Of a stretch of DNA of 64,000 bases, positions 34,819 to 44,627 are shown piece after piece. Under the pieces are notes generated by a model. That model was given only the letters and a program-made list of their open reading frames with translations. It made no database searches and was not told the origin of the DNA. Each line of letters begins with the position of its first letter. The first letter of the stretch is position 1. Where the stretch lies: contig CAZWDH010000001.1 of NCBI GenBank assembly GCA_964632865.1, forward strand, positions 1 through 64,000. Reading direction: 5' to 3'. The translations under genes were made by a program, and so were the position numbers. This DNA is from JAHDWY01 sp964632865. Lineage in GTDB: Bacteria > Hydrogenedentota > Hydrogenedentia > Hydrogenedentales > SLHB01.

Positions 34819-34911
34819 CGCTCGACGGTCGAAGGGCTCGGCTATTTCCAATATCATCCGACCATGCACGACCTTTCGCTGGTTGCGACGATCGCGGCGG
34901 CATTCAGCGGG
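34819..34911 (+). pseudogene. duplicated 5' end of the K+/H+ antiporter gene
   Basis: Matches 40575-40667 at a constant offset of 5756 nt: about 45 nt of leader plus the first 16 codons (MHDLSLVATIAAAFSG). It ends abruptly at 34911, and its frame runs on into the protease gene. Confidence 0.8.
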
Positions 34912-34944
34912 CTAAAAGCCGCGAGTCGATGCTTGAAAATCGAC

Positions 34945-36048
34945 ATGGTCCGTCACTCCAGCTTGATCGTAAAGGTCATGATTTGCTTCCTGACCGTAGC
35001 GGCAGTATTTGGATCAGCGTACCTCGGCGGTAGGGTAGCAACAAGATACGCGATGAAGCGCGACGACGCTCTCCGTCGCCAGCAAAGCGAAACAATGTCG
35101 GCCGAGTTATCGGCGATCCGCGATCAACTTCGTCGGCAAGTCGAAGACTTCCGACGTGACCAAGCCGGATACACTTCGCGCGCCGAGTTGGACACGCTTC
35201 GGACTGATCTCGCGCGGCGTGCGGAAGTCGTAGATACATTGGTAGCCCGCAACAGCTCCCTGCGTCTCGTACTCGACGAGTACAGCCGCGGCGTGTGCCT
35301 TGTTTACGGCGCGTATACTTTTCGACTCCCGACGGATGGTGAACAAGCGCCCGTCCTGGGACCGGACGGCAGCCCGCTTGAACTCGAATATTTCGGCTCT
35401 GGTTTTCTCGCTTCTTCCGAAGGTGCAGTACTTACCAACCGTCACGTGGCCGAACCGTGGTGGAACAACGCCGCTGTCGCCGGCCACGTGGAACAGGGTC
35501 TGATCCCATTGTTCGTCCATCTCACGGTCTATTTCCCTGGGCATCCAGCGATCTCAAGCGACTCATCGAAAATGCACGTAAGCACCGACGGCGTTGACCT
35601 CGCCGTGCTGCGTGTCCCGCCCGATGCCGTAAAAGGCATCCCGGTGTTGCCGCTTTTTTCCGGCGACGCTCGCGAGCTGCGCGGCAGCCGTATAATTCTT
35701 CTTGGCTATCCCACCGGCATTAACGCTGTGCTCGCCCGCACGGAGCCTGACGTGATGAGCGAAATCCTCAGCGGCGTTCGTGATACGGCCAGTCTACTTG
35801 CCGCTCTGGCAGATCGGTCACTGATCGTCCCGGTGGTAACGCAAGGAGCGCTGAATGAAGTCCGTGACCGTCGACTGGTCTACGACGCAGAGACAACCTC
35901 GGGTGGTTCCGGCGGACCGGTTTTTGGCCCCGACGGGAAAGTCATTGGGGTCAATTTTGCCATTACTCGCGATTTCGATGGCTCAAATTTTGGCGTCCCG
36001 ATAGGATTCGCTTCGCGCTTGTTCGATGGACGAGAAGATGCGCCGTAG
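34945..36048 (+). CDS. membrane-anchored trypsin-like serine protease
   Basis: 367 aa from ATG 34945 (MVRHSSLIVKVMICFLTVAA: short N-terminus and one membrane anchor). A coiled-coil stretch (residues 35-90) leads to the protease domain with His in LTNRHVAEPWW, Asp in DGVDLAVLRV and Ser in TTSGGSGGPVFG, in HtrA/DegP order; no PDZ domain follows. It should act outside the cytoplasm on misfolded proteins. An alternative start is ATG 34864, inherited from the antiporter copy and in frame, which adds 27 residues. Neither start has a good ribosome binding site. Confidence 0.75.
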   Translation: MVRHSSLIVKVMICFLTVAAVFGSAYLGGRVATRYAMKRDDALRRQQSETMSAELSAIRDQLRRQVEDFRRDQAGYTSRAELDTLRTDLARRAEVVDTLVARNSSLRLVLDEYSRGVCLVYGAYTFRLPTDGEQAPVLGPDGSPLELEYFGSGFLASSEGAVLTNRHVAEPWWNNAAVAGHVEQGLIPLFVHLTVYFPGHPAISSDSSKMHVSTDGVDLAVLRVPPDAVKGIPVLPLFSGDARELRGSRIILLGYPTGINAVLARTEPDVMSEILSGVRDTASLLAALADRSLIVPVVTQGALNEVRDRRLVYDAETTSGGSGGPVFGPDGKVIGVNFAITRDFDGSNFGVPIGFASRLFDGREDAP

Positions 36049-36073
36049 ATACAAAGAGGAGAGTGAGATCGTA

Positions 36074-37339
36074 ATGAGCCGGCTTGAAGTGTCCCCAGCT
36101 AGTTTCGGAAGGCGACGCCGTGTCTTGATGATCTTCACCGGTGTGGCCACTCTGGTTTTGACGACTCATTGCTCACGACGCGAAGCGCCACCGCCGCCTC
36201 CGCCCGCGGCGGTCACTGTAGCACGGCCAGTGCAGTGGGAAGTCGTCGAGTGGGACGAGTACACCGGGTATCTCGACGCCGTCGAGTTCGTGGAAGTGCG
36301 GGCGCGAGTCAGCGGCCTTGTCATGTCGACGCCTTTTCAGGCAGGAAAGATCGTCAAGCAAGGCGACCTTCTTGTAGAGATCGATGTGCGGCCGTTTCAG
36401 GCCGACCTTAACAGTCGGATCGCCGAGGAGGCGCGGGCCGCCGCGCAGGTCAGGCTGGCGGAAATTGAGCTCAGACGGATCCAGGAGATGCCTCCGGAGG
36501 CGTCTGTGCCCATCGAGGTACAAAGAAGCGAGGCGGCCCTCAGCGAGGCGAAGGCTGTACTCGCCGGCGCGCAAGCCGCAGTCGAGGCCGCCCGCTTGCT
36601 CGTCGAGTGGTGCCGCGTCACGGCTCCCATTGCCGGCCGCATTAGCCGTCGATATGTTGACCCGGGAAACCTCATCACCGGCGGCAGCGGGACCGGGACG
36701 TTGCTCACCACAATCGCTTCCACCGATCCTATCCATTGCTACATCGACGCTGACGAGCGCGCCGTGCTCAAGTACCAGCGATTAGCGCGCGAAAAGAAAC
36801 GAGTCAGCGCCCGCGATGCCGAGATTCCGTTCCTCATGCAACTCGCCGACGAAAAAACCTTTTCTCGCCAGGGGGTGGTGGATTTCGTTGATAACCGCCT
36901 TGACCCGATGACCGGTACAATGCGAGGGCGCGGCGTACTCGCTAATCCGGGCGGCTATTTGATGGCCGGTTTTTTTGCGCGAGTGCGCATAGCAGGAAGC
37001 GGCGCCTACGTCGCCACGCTCGTACCCGATGCGGCCATCACGATCGATCAGGACCAGAAGGTCCTGTACTTGGTCGGAGAAAACAACGTCGTCCAGGTGC
37101 GGCCCGTCAAACTGGGTGCGCTCTTCGGCGAGTTTCGATCAATCGAAGCAGGGATCGGGTTGAGCGATCGCGTGATTATCAACGGTTTGATGCAAGCGCG
37201 TCCCGGCGCCACGGTTGCGCCTGAGGAAGCGTCCATCCCGCGTGAGGCGCTGCCGCTTCTACCGAATGAACTGCTTCCGCCCGACGCGCAGACGCAGCCG
37301 GCGGACCCGCCTGAACCGAACAGCGAGGACCAGCCATGA
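36074..37339 (+). CDS. RND efflux periplasmic adaptor (MFP/HlyD family)
   Basis: 421 aa from ATG 36074 (GAGGAG upstream). Signal sequence ending at LTTHC, so probably lipid-anchored, then a Pro run. GLVMSTPFQAGKIVKQGDLLVEID is split between the two lipoyl halves; the alpha hairpin spans about residues 100-175; VTAPIAGRISRRYVDPGNLI is the second half; a beta barrel and membrane-proximal domain follow. It bridges the inner-membrane pump to an outer-membrane channel; no TolC-like gene is in the window. Overlaps the pump gene by 4 nt (ATGA). Confidence 0.85.
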   Translation: MSRLEVSPASFGRRRRVLMIFTGVATLVLTTHCSRREAPPPPPPAAVTVARPVQWEVVEWDEYTGYLDAVEFVEVRARVSGLVMSTPFQAGKIVKQGDLLVEIDVRPFQADLNSRIAEEARAAAQVRLAEIELRRIQEMPPEASVPIEVQRSEAALSEAKAVLAGAQAAVEAARLLVEWCRVTAPIAGRISRRYVDPGNLITGGSGTGTLLTTIASTDPIHCYIDADERAVLKYQRLAREKKRVSARDAEIPFLMQLADEKTFSRQGVVDFVDNRLDPMTGTMRGRGVLANPGGYLMAGFFARVRIAGSGAYVATLVPDAAITIDQDQKVLYLVGENNVVQVRPVKLGALFGEFRSIEAGIGLSDRVIINGLMQARPGATVAPEEASIPREALPLLPNELLPPDAQTQPADPPEPNSEDQP

Positions 37340-40300
37340 ACTTCGCTCGATTCTTCATCGACCGCCCCGTTTTCGCGTCGGTACTGTCGATCGTCTTTGT
37401 CATCGTCGGCACGCTGGCGATCCTCACGCTGCCCATCGCGCAGTATCCGGAGATCGCTCCACCCACGGTCGTTGTGGCCGCGAACTACCCCGGCGCCAAC
37501 GCCAAAGTCGTCGCCGACACCGTGGCCACACCCATCGAGCAGCAGGTCAACGGCGTGGAGAATATGCTTTACATGTCCAGCCAGTCCACAAACGCCGGCA
37601 GGATGACGCTGACGGTGACATTTAGACTCGGAACGAATCTGGACATCGCGCAGGTTCAGGTTCAGAACCGCGTCGCCATCGCCGAGCCGCAACTCCCCGA
37701 AGACGTCCGCCGCCTGGGTGTTACGGTCAGAAAGTCTTCGCCCGATCTTACGCTGGCCGTGGCTCTGTACTCTCCCGATAGGAGTCGCGACACGCTCTAC
37801 GTGAGCAACTACGCCACACTCCAGATTCGCGACGAACTGGCGCGACTTCCGGGCGTAGGCGACATCACCATCTTCGGGGCCCGCGATTATTCCATGCGCC
37901 TATGGCTCGATCCGGAGAAGCTCGCGTCACGGCGGCTGACGGCCGGAGATGTGATCAACGCCGTTCGAGAGCAAAACCTTCAAGTCGCCGCCGGCGTGGT
38001 CGGCGGCCCTCCACTTCCGCCAAAGGCCACGAAATTTCAGTACACCGTTAGCGCTCTCGGTCGCCTGACGGATCCGCAGCAGTTCGCCAACATCGTGGTG
38101 AAGACGGGCGAAGATGGTCGAATCACTCGCGTGCGGGACGTGGCCCGCGTGGAGCTGGGTGCTGCCGATTATGACACCGATTTCGCATTCGACGGTCAGC
38201 CCGCGGTAGGGATAGGGATTTTCCAGCTTCCAGGAACAAACTCCATCGAGACCGCGAACGCAGTCTATGCCAAAATGACGGAACTCAAGGGCAGTTTCCC
38301 AGCGGGCCTGGACTACGCCATTCCGTATGACACGACGATATTCGTGCGCAGCAGCATCCGCGACGTGATATGGACGTTGTTTGAGGCCATCGGCTTGGTG
38401 GTCATTGTCATCCTCGTTTTCCTTCAGAGTTGGCGGGCATCGCTGATCGTGCTTCTTGCTATTCCCGTGTCACTGGTCGGCACCTTCGGGGTCATGGCGG
38501 CCTTCGGATTCTCTATCAACAATCTCTCGCTTTTCGGTATTGTGCTGGCCGTCGGCATCGTCGTTGACGACGCCATCGTAGTAGTCGAGAACATCGAGCG
38601 CTGGATCGAAGAGGGCTATGCGCCGCGCGAGGCCGCTTACAAGGCAATGGAAGAGGTCACGCCGGCCGTCATCGCCATCGCGTTCGGGCTGTCAGCCGTG
38701 TTCATTCCCGTAGCGTTCATCGGCGGAATCACCGGCCAGTTCTACCGTCAGTTCGCCCTGACGATCTCGTTCTCTACGCTGATTTCCGCGTTTAACTCGC
38801 TGACCCTCAGCCCGGCGCTTGCGGCGCTGTTGCTGCGCCCCCGACATGGCCCCCAGGATTGGTTTAGTAGGACACTGAACGCAATTCTGGGCTGGTTCTT
38901 CCGCCTCTTCAACCGTGGACTGTCGGCGGCAACCTTTGGATATGCGGCGTCGGTGCAACGGGTCGTTCGCGTCAGCGGCCTGGCGCTCTTGGTATACGGG
39001 GGACTACTCGGCCTGACGTACCTTGGCTTTAGGGCCGTGCCAACCGGGTTCATCCCGGCGCAGGACGCAGGTTACTTGCTAGTCAGTTTACAGATGCCCG
39101 ATGCCGCCACCATCGATCGCACAGCGTCGGTGATGGCGCGGCTGGCGGACTTCGCCCGCAAGGTTCCCGGCGTAGAGCATTCATTCGCCGTCTCCGGCTT
39201 CTCCATGCTCAACCGCGTCAACCAGACCAATGCAGGAACAATGTTCCTGAACCTTAAGGATTTCGACAGCCGCGCACGCGATCCGGGTCAAACCAGCGAC
39301 GCCATCCAAGCGCGACTGATGGGTGAATACCGCCGCGTGCAGGAGGGGTCCGCTCTCGTGTTGGAACCACCCCCGGTAAGGGGAGTAGGAAACGCCGGCG
39401 GCTTCAAGATGCAAGTGCAGGACCGTACCGGTCGCTCGTCCTCCCAGCAACTACAGGCTGCCGCCGATCGGCTCACTGCGGAGGCAGCTGCGAATCCACA
39501 GCTGAACTCACTGCTGTCCACGTTTCGCGCCAACGTCCCGCAGCTCTTCGCCAACGTCGATCGAACCAAGGTGAAAATGCAGGACGTGCCGGTTACGGGT
39601 GTGTTCGAGGCTCTTCAGGTTTACCTCGGGAGTCTCTATATCAATGACTTTAATTTTCTCGGCCGGACATACCGTGTGACGGCACAGGCCGACGCGCCGT
39701 TCCGTGCCACCGCCGCCGAAGTCACGCGGCTCAAAACGCGAAACCGGGCTGGCGAGATGGTTCCGCTGGGTGCCGTGCTCGACATTGAAGATATCGCCGG
39801 ACCGGATCGAATCAACCGTTACAACCTGTACCAATCCGCCGACATCATTGGGAACACAGCGCCCGGCGTGAGTAGCGGACAGGGCATCGCCATCATGGAA
39901 GACCTCGCGCGGGAGACTCTGCCGCTGGGTTACGGGTTCGAATGGACCGAGCTCTCTTATCAGGAAAAGCTGGCTGGAAGCACGGCGTTCCTGATTTTCC
40001 CTTTGTGCGTGCTGTTCGTGTGGCTGGTCCACTCCGCGGAATACGAGAGCTTCGCTCTGTCCACGGCGATTATCCTAATCGTCCCGATGTGCCTTCTGAG
40101 CGGAATCGCTGGCGTGTGGCTGCGCGGGATGGACAACAACATCTTCACCCAGATCGGCTTCGTGGTGCTGGCGGGTCTGAGCGCCAAGAACGCCGTGCTG
40201 ATCGTGGAGTTCGCCAAGCAACAGGAGGAGAAGGGCCTGAGCACCTTCGACGCGGTGGTCGAGGCCGCTCGGCTGCGTTTCCGGCCGATCCTGATGACCA

Positions 40301-40500
40301 GCTTCGCGTTCATTCTCGGCGTCGTACCGCTGGTTCTGGCTCGGGGCGCGGGGGCTGAGATGCGACAAGCACTGGGAACCGTCGTCTTTTTCGGAATGTT
40401 GGGCGTGACGTTATTTGGCCTGTTCCTCACGCCGGTGTTCTACTACGTCATTCGCCGGTTCACGGCGCATAGGTATCCGGTGGGTTCAGAACGGAGTTGA
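37336..40500 (+). CDS. RND multidrug efflux permease, HAE1 (AcrB-like)
   Basis: 1054 aa, the usual length. Starts NFARFFIDRPVFASVLSIVF; the proton relay Asp pair is in GIVVDDAIVVVENIE (TM4) and Lys in GLSAKNAVLIVEF (TM10), so it should be proton-driven. Two large periplasmic loops follow TM1 and TM7. Trimeric pump of the HAE1 type, exporting hydrophobic compounds. Operon with the adaptor gene. The segment holding the protease, adaptor and pump lies exactly between the duplicated scar and the true antiporter gene. Confidence 0.9.
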   Translation: MNFARFFIDRPVFASVLSIVFVIVGTLAILTLPIAQYPEIAPPTVVVAANYPGANAKVVADTVATPIEQQVNGVENMLYMSSQSTNAGRMTLTVTFRLGTNLDIAQVQVQNRVAIAEPQLPEDVRRLGVTVRKSSPDLTLAVALYSPDRSRDTLYVSNYATLQIRDELARLPGVGDITIFGARDYSMRLWLDPEKLASRRLTAGDVINAVREQNLQVAAGVVGGPPLPPKATKFQYTVSALGRLTDPQQFANIVVKTGEDGRITRVRDVARVELGAADYDTDFAFDGQPAVGIGIFQLPGTNSIETANAVYAKMTELKGSFPAGLDYAIPYDTTIFVRSSIRDVIWTLFEAIGLVVIVILVFLQSWRASLIVLLAIPVSLVGTFGVMAAFGFSINNLSLFGIVLAVGIVVDDAIVVVENIERWIEEGYAPREAAYKAMEEVTPAVIAIAFGLSAVFIPVAFIGGITGQFYRQFALTISFSTLISAFNSLTLSPALAALLLRPRHGPQDWFSRTLNAILGWFFRLFNRGLSAATFGYAASVQRVVRVSGLALLVYGGLLGLTYLGFRAVPTGFIPAQDAGYLLVSLQMPDAATIDRTASVMARLADFARKVPGVEHSFAVSGFSMLNRVNQTNAGTMFLNLKDFDSRARDPGQTSDAIQARLMGEYRRVQEGSALVLEPPPVRGVGNAGGFKMQVQDRTGRSSSQQLQAAADRLTAEAAANPQLNSLLSTFRANVPQLFANVDRTKVKMQDVPVTGVFEALQVYLGSLYINDFNFLGRTYRVTAQADAPFRATAAEVTRLKTRNRAGEMVPLGAVLDIEDIAGPDRINRYNLYQSADIIGNTAPGVSSGQGIAIMEDLARETLPLGYGFEWTELSYQEKLAGSTAFLIFPLCVLFVWLVHSAEYESFALSTAIILIVPMCLLSGIAGVWLRGMDNNIFTQIGFVVLAGLSAKNAVLIVEFAKQQEEKGLSTFDAVVEAARLRFRPILMTSFAFILGVVPLVLARGAGAEMRQALGTVVFFGMLGVTLFGLFLTPVFYYVIRRFTAHRYPVGSERS

Positions 40501-40619
40501 TCGAACGATGCATGGCAGGGAAACCCAGACGCTTGTTTCGAGCGAGTTTGATGCTTGTTCTTGATAAATGAGACCGCTCGACACTCGAAGGGTTCGGCTA
40601 TTTCGGATATCATCCAACC

Positions 40620-43253
40620 ATGCACGACCTATCGTTGATTGCGACGATCGCGGCGGCATTCAGCGGGGCCTGGCTCCTCGGGTTGGTCACCCAGCGGCTT
40701 GGGCTCTCGCCGATTGTGGGCTATCTGCTGGCCGGCGTGGTCATCGGACCCTACACGCCGGGGTTTGTGGGCGACCTTCACATTGCCCAGCAGTTGGCCG
40801 AGGTCGGCGCCATCCTGCTGATGTTCGGCGTCGGTCTGCATTTTCACCTGAAGGACCTGCTGGCTGTCAAGGGCGTGGCCGTACCGGGAGCCATCGGCCA
40901 GAGCCTGTTTACAACCCTACTCGCCGTGGCCGTTTTCGCCGCGTTCGACGTTCCTTTGAAAACTGGCGCCGTGATCGGCATGGCGATGTCCGTCGCCAGC
41001 ACCGTCGTGCTTATCCGCGTGTTGATGGATGCCGACGTGCTGGCATCACCCCAAGGCCACATCGCCGTTGGGTGGCTGATCGTGGAGGACATCTTCACGG
41101 TTATCCTTTTGGTGCTGATTCCCGTGCTTGGTGAAGTACCTAACGATGAGGAACTTGCCAAGGCAGCGCACGTTTTGGCCTTCTTGCCCACGCTAGGTTT
41201 GGCTTTCTTGAAGTTGGGTGCCTTGGTTGCCATCGTCTTGCTGGCCGGTCCACGCGTCATTCCCTGGGTCCTGGTCCGAGTGGCACGACTTCGTTCGCGA
41301 GAATTGTTCACGCTGACTGTTCTGGTGTTCTCGATCGCGATCGCGGCAGGTTCGTACTTTTTCTTCGGCGCCTCGATGGCCCTTGGCGCGTTCCTCGCAG
41401 GCACGGTGGTGGCTCAGTCGCCGGTCAGCCACCAAGCCGCCGCCGATGCACTTCCACTGCGGGACGCATTCGCCGTCCTCTTCTTCGTCGCGGTGGGGAT
41501 GCTCTTTGACCCGGGGTTCCTGGTGCAGCAACCGCTCATGGTGGCCGCTGCTCTCGGAATCATCCTGCTGGCCAAGCCCCTTACCGCGCTCGCCATTGTT
41601 GCCCTGCTCGGGCATTCGTCGAGAACCGCATTCACTGTCGCCATCGGACTGGCGCAGATCGGCGAGTTCTCGTTCATCCTCTCTGACCTTGCACGTCGGC
41701 ACGGGTTGATGCCGGACGCTGGTCACAATGTACTTGTGGCCTCCGCAATCATCTCGATTACCCTGAACCCGTTGCTGTTTCGGATGCTTCCGAAGATGGA
41801 GTCGTGGCTCCAGGGTCGACCCTTTCTGTGGGAGCTTCTGAACGGTCGGGGCGAGCGGCGCATCAGAGCCACGAACTTAGTAGTCGCCCAAACTCTGGCG
41901 CGTCCTGAGAGCAATAATAGTCGCCTAGCCATCATCGTCGGCTATGGGCCCGTAGGTCGTTCCGTAGATCGGCTTCTGCAAGATGCGAATGTGGCCACAG
42001 TCGTGGTCGACCTGAACATGGACACGGTCTCCTCCTTGAATTCGGAAGGAAGGACGGCGATTTTCGGAGACGCTTCGCGAGAGGGCATACTCGAACAGGC
42101 GGGGGCCAAGCGGGCTTCACACCTGATTCTCACGCTCCCCCATTCGTCGCAACGAGCAGCCATACTCACTGCGGCGCGGAGTTTGAATCCCAGCGTGCGC
42201 GTCTTGGTGCGGGCACGGTACCTTCGGGAGCGGGAAGACCTCGAACAGGCCGGGGCCACCGCCGCGATCTTTGAGGAAGCTGAAGCAGCGGTGGCGCTTG
42301 CACGATTGGTTCTCACCGATACCGGGGTGCACCGTGAGGCGGCGGACAAGAAAATCAACGAGTTGCGTCTCCACCTCATCATGGAGAACATTTCCAACAT
42401 TCGCACTCAGCGCGTGCGAAGCGTGATGGTGCCGTGGTCCCGTGTCCGTTGGCTGCCCACAACGGCAGACCGGGACGCGGTGTTCGCGCAGGCTTCCCAG
42501 GAGCGTTTCTCACGTTGGCCGGTTGTCGAACCGCAGACAGGACGAGTAGTTGGCTATCTACTCACGAAGGATCTGATCGCGTATACGGCGGATTCAGATT
42601 GGTCGGGCCTCGTACGCCCGCTCAAGGCGATTCAACAGGACGACACGATCGAGTCCGCCTTGACGAGTATGCAGAGCGAGGAGGCCTCGGTGTATTTGGT
42701 CGAGGACGGCCAACGACCTGTTGGGCTCATCACTTTGGAGGACATCCTCGAACAGGTGGTCGGTCAAATCGAGGACGAATACCCGCACGAAGCGCCTGTC
42801 TCACTGCCCGACGCCTTGGCCAGAGGTCGAATTGTGCTTCAACTTGCTGCGACCTCCCGCGACGGGATCCTTCGTGAGCTCGCCGCAACGATTCCAGTAA
42901 GGACCCTCCCAGCGAACGTGAGTGTCAAGCAAATCGCCAGCCTTGCCATCGCACGGGAAGAGGAACTCTCTACGAACCTCGGCAACGGGGTCGCGGTCCC
43001 TCACGTTCGTTGCCCAAACCTCGCCGCGCCGATTGTCGTGTTCGGACGAAGCCCTTCGGGGGTTGCTTTCTCGCCTGGGTCGGAATTGGTTCGTCTGGTT
43101 TTCCTGATCGTCACGCCAGAAGAACAGCCCGAAACGCAACTCGCTCTGCTTGGCCAAGTGGCGCGGGTCGGCGGCGAGCAATCGACTCGCGAATCATTGA
43201 TGCTGGCTACGTCGGACCAAGAGATTCAGAGCGTATTCCGTGGGCCTCCCTAA
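40620..43253 (+). CDS. CPA2 K+/H+ antiporter with RCK, CBS pair and EIIA domains
   Basis: 877 aa. Residues 1-385: twelve or thirteen transmembrane helices of the KefB/RosB type. Residues 420-540: TrkA-N/RCK domain (LAIIVGYGPVGRSVDRLL, then VVDLNMD) binding NAD(H) or a nucleotide. About 600-715: two CBS motifs (VRSVMVPWSRVRWLP; LKAIQQDDTIESALTSM). About 730-870: a PTS EIIA domain with candidate phospho-His in GNGVAVPHVRCPN. This stacks nucleotide, redox and phosphotransfer sensing on one transporter. No EI or HPr gene is in the window. No ribosome binding site before ATG 40620. Confidence 0.88.
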   Translation: MHDLSLIATIAAAFSGAWLLGLVTQRLGLSPIVGYLLAGVVIGPYTPGFVGDLHIAQQLAEVGAILLMFGVGLHFHLKDLLAVKGVAVPGAIGQSLFTTLLAVAVFAAFDVPLKTGAVIGMAMSVASTVVLIRVLMDADVLASPQGHIAVGWLIVEDIFTVILLVLIPVLGEVPNDEELAKAAHVLAFLPTLGLAFLKLGALVAIVLLAGPRVIPWVLVRVARLRSRELFTLTVLVFSIAIAAGSYFFFGASMALGAFLAGTVVAQSPVSHQAAADALPLRDAFAVLFFVAVGMLFDPGFLVQQPLMVAAALGIILLAKPLTALAIVALLGHSSRTAFTVAIGLAQIGEFSFILSDLARRHGLMPDAGHNVLVASAIISITLNPLLFRMLPKMESWLQGRPFLWELLNGRGERRIRATNLVVAQTLARPESNNSRLAIIVGYGPVGRSVDRLLQDANVATVVVDLNMDTVSSLNSEGRTAIFGDASREGILEQAGAKRASHLILTLPHSSQRAAILTAARSLNPSVRVLVRARYLREREDLEQAGATAAIFEEAEAAVALARLVLTDTGVHREAADKKINELRLHLIMENISNIRTQRVRSVMVPWSRVRWLPTTADRDAVFAQASQERFSRWPVVEPQTGRVVGYLLTKDLIAYTADSDWSGLVRPLKAIQQDDTIESALTSMQSEEASVYLVEDGQRPVGLITLEDILEQVVGQIEDEYPHEAPVSLPDALARGRIVLQLAATSRDGILRELAATIPVRTLPANVSVKQIASLAIAREEELSTNLGNGVAVPHVRCPNLAAPIVVFGRSPSGVAFSPGSELVRLVFLIVTPEEQPETQLALLGQVARVGGEQSTRESLMLATSDQEIQSVFRGPP

Positions 43254-43287
43254 GGCCGAGGCTTTGATGCCGGTGAATTGCCCGCCA

Positions 43288-43998
43288 TCATTCAAGAGGT
43301 AGACCTCGCCCGGTTTGCGCGTCCTCGTCCGACACATGAAAGACTGGAAGCCGGAGCCGCCACCAGATAGCGGCCATGCGCAGCCCTGCCACCACCGCCA
43401 TGCCTGCGAGCGCCGACGGTGTACGCTCCATCCCGGCGGCCTGCAACAACAGATAGGCCGTGGCCCCGACGATCGCCGCGGTCGCGTACAGGTCCGTCTG
43501 GTGCAACAGCAGCGGAACCTCGCCGCTGAGCACGTCGCGGAGCAACCCTCCTGCCGACCCGGTCATCGTGCCCATGACCACTACCATGAGGGCGGGCAGG
43601 TTCCGTACCTCCGCGACCTGGGCGCCGCTGATCGTGAACAGAGCCAATCCCATGGCGTCGGCTAAAAGCAACGAGGTCCGCGGCGGCTTGTGGAAGCGCA
43701 CGTAAAGGAGCGTCAGCGCGGCAGCGGCAAGGATGACGAGCAGATAAGTCTGGTCTTTGATCCAGAAGACCGGATGCCGATTGAGCAGGACGTCACGGGT
43801 CGTGCCGCCGCCAATAGCCGTAACGGTGGCGATGACGGCGACCCCCAATAAGTCGAAGCGCTTGCGCCCGGCCGCTATGGCGCCGCTCACCGCAAACACG
43901 GCGACCCCAAGCAGGTCGAGCAGGTAAAGAACGCTGTTGTCTTGGTCCAGGCCGATCAGAGGCTGAAACATGATCATCGTACCGCGAAATGATCGCAT
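43288..43998 (-). CDS. TRIC-type trimeric cation channel (UPF0126/YadS family)
   Basis: 236 aa; about seven membrane helices in two repeats of GAIAAGRKRFDLLGV and GLALFTISGAQVAEV type, each followed by a glycine-rich VTAIGGGTTRDVLL or GTMTGSAGGLLRDVLSGE, the pore signature of prokaryotic TRIC channels. Conducts K+ and other monovalent cations. Convergent with the antiporter gene (34-nt gap). The start could also be ATG 43977. Confidence 0.85.
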   Translation of the reverse strand: MRSFRGTMIMFQPLIGLDQDNSVLYLLDLLGVAVFAVSGAIAAGRKRFDLLGVAVIATVTAIGGGTTRDVLLNRHPVFWIKDQTYLLVILAAAALTLLYVRFHKPPRTSLLLADAMGLALFTISGAQVAEVRNLPALMVVVMGTMTGSAGGLLRDVLSGEVPLLLHQTDLYATAAIVGATAYLLLQAAGMERTPSALAGMAVVAGLRMAAIWWRLRLPVFHVSDEDAQTGRGLPLE

Positions 43999-44008
43999 GA
44001 GGGCGTCA

Positions 44009-44575
44009 TCAGGCGCGCTTCTCCCGCAGCGCCCGAAGCGCGCCGCCCCAGGCGACGAGTTGGTCGAGCATCTGGTTGACCGACTTCTCGTGGTACGGGG
44101 CCGGCTTGAAGGTGGTGAAGTTCTCGAAGTCAGTGATGAGCGAGAGCGCGACCTGGTTGCGCACGGTGGCGACCTGCACCTCAGCCATCACCAGCCGCAA
44201 GTGTTCCACTGCGCGTGCTCCACCTGCGCTTCCATAGCCGACGAAACCGGCTGCCTTGTTGTTCCACTCGGCGAACAGGAAATCAATCGCGTTCTTGAGC
44301 GCGCCGGAGGTACTGTGATTGTATTCCGGGGTCACGAAGACGTACCCATCGAAGGAAGCGACCTTCGCCGCCCATTTCTTCGCGTGCTCCTTGGAGTACT
44401 TGCCCTGAGACGGAGGGATCGGCTCGTCGAGCAGCGGCAGGTTGAACTCCATGATGTCCACCAGTTCGAACTCGGCATCGATGCGCTTCTGCGCGATCCC
44501 GTAAACCCACTTGCCGACCGAGTCGCCGACGCGCCCCGGACGGGTGCTCCCGATGATAATCGCTACCTTAATCAT
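44009..44575 (-). CDS. NADPH-dependent FMN reductase / quinone reductase
   Basis: 188 aa, ATG 44575 with AAGGA upstream. Flavodoxin-like fold: IIIGSTRPGRVGDSVGKWV binds the FMN phosphate, VTPEYNHSTSGALKNAIDF is the family signature, VGYGSAGGARAVEHLRLV the third loop. Reduces quinones or FMN with NAD(P)H, often against redox stress. It precedes the TRIC-type gene by 10 nt on the same strand, so the two form an operon. Confidence 0.88.
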   Translation of the reverse strand: MIKVAIIIGSTRPGRVGDSVGKWVYGIAQKRIDAEFELVDIMEFNLPLLDEPIPPSQGKYSKEHAKKWAAKVASFDGYVFVTPEYNHSTSGALKNAIDFLFAEWNNKAAGFVGYGSAGGARAVEHLRLVMAEVQVATVRNQVALSLITDFENFTTFKPAPYHEKSVNQMLDQLVAWGGALRALREKRA

Positions 44576-44627
44576 GGTCGTATCCTTCGGAAAAAGAGGC
44601 TCAGACGGCGGTGTAGCCCAGTGCCGA

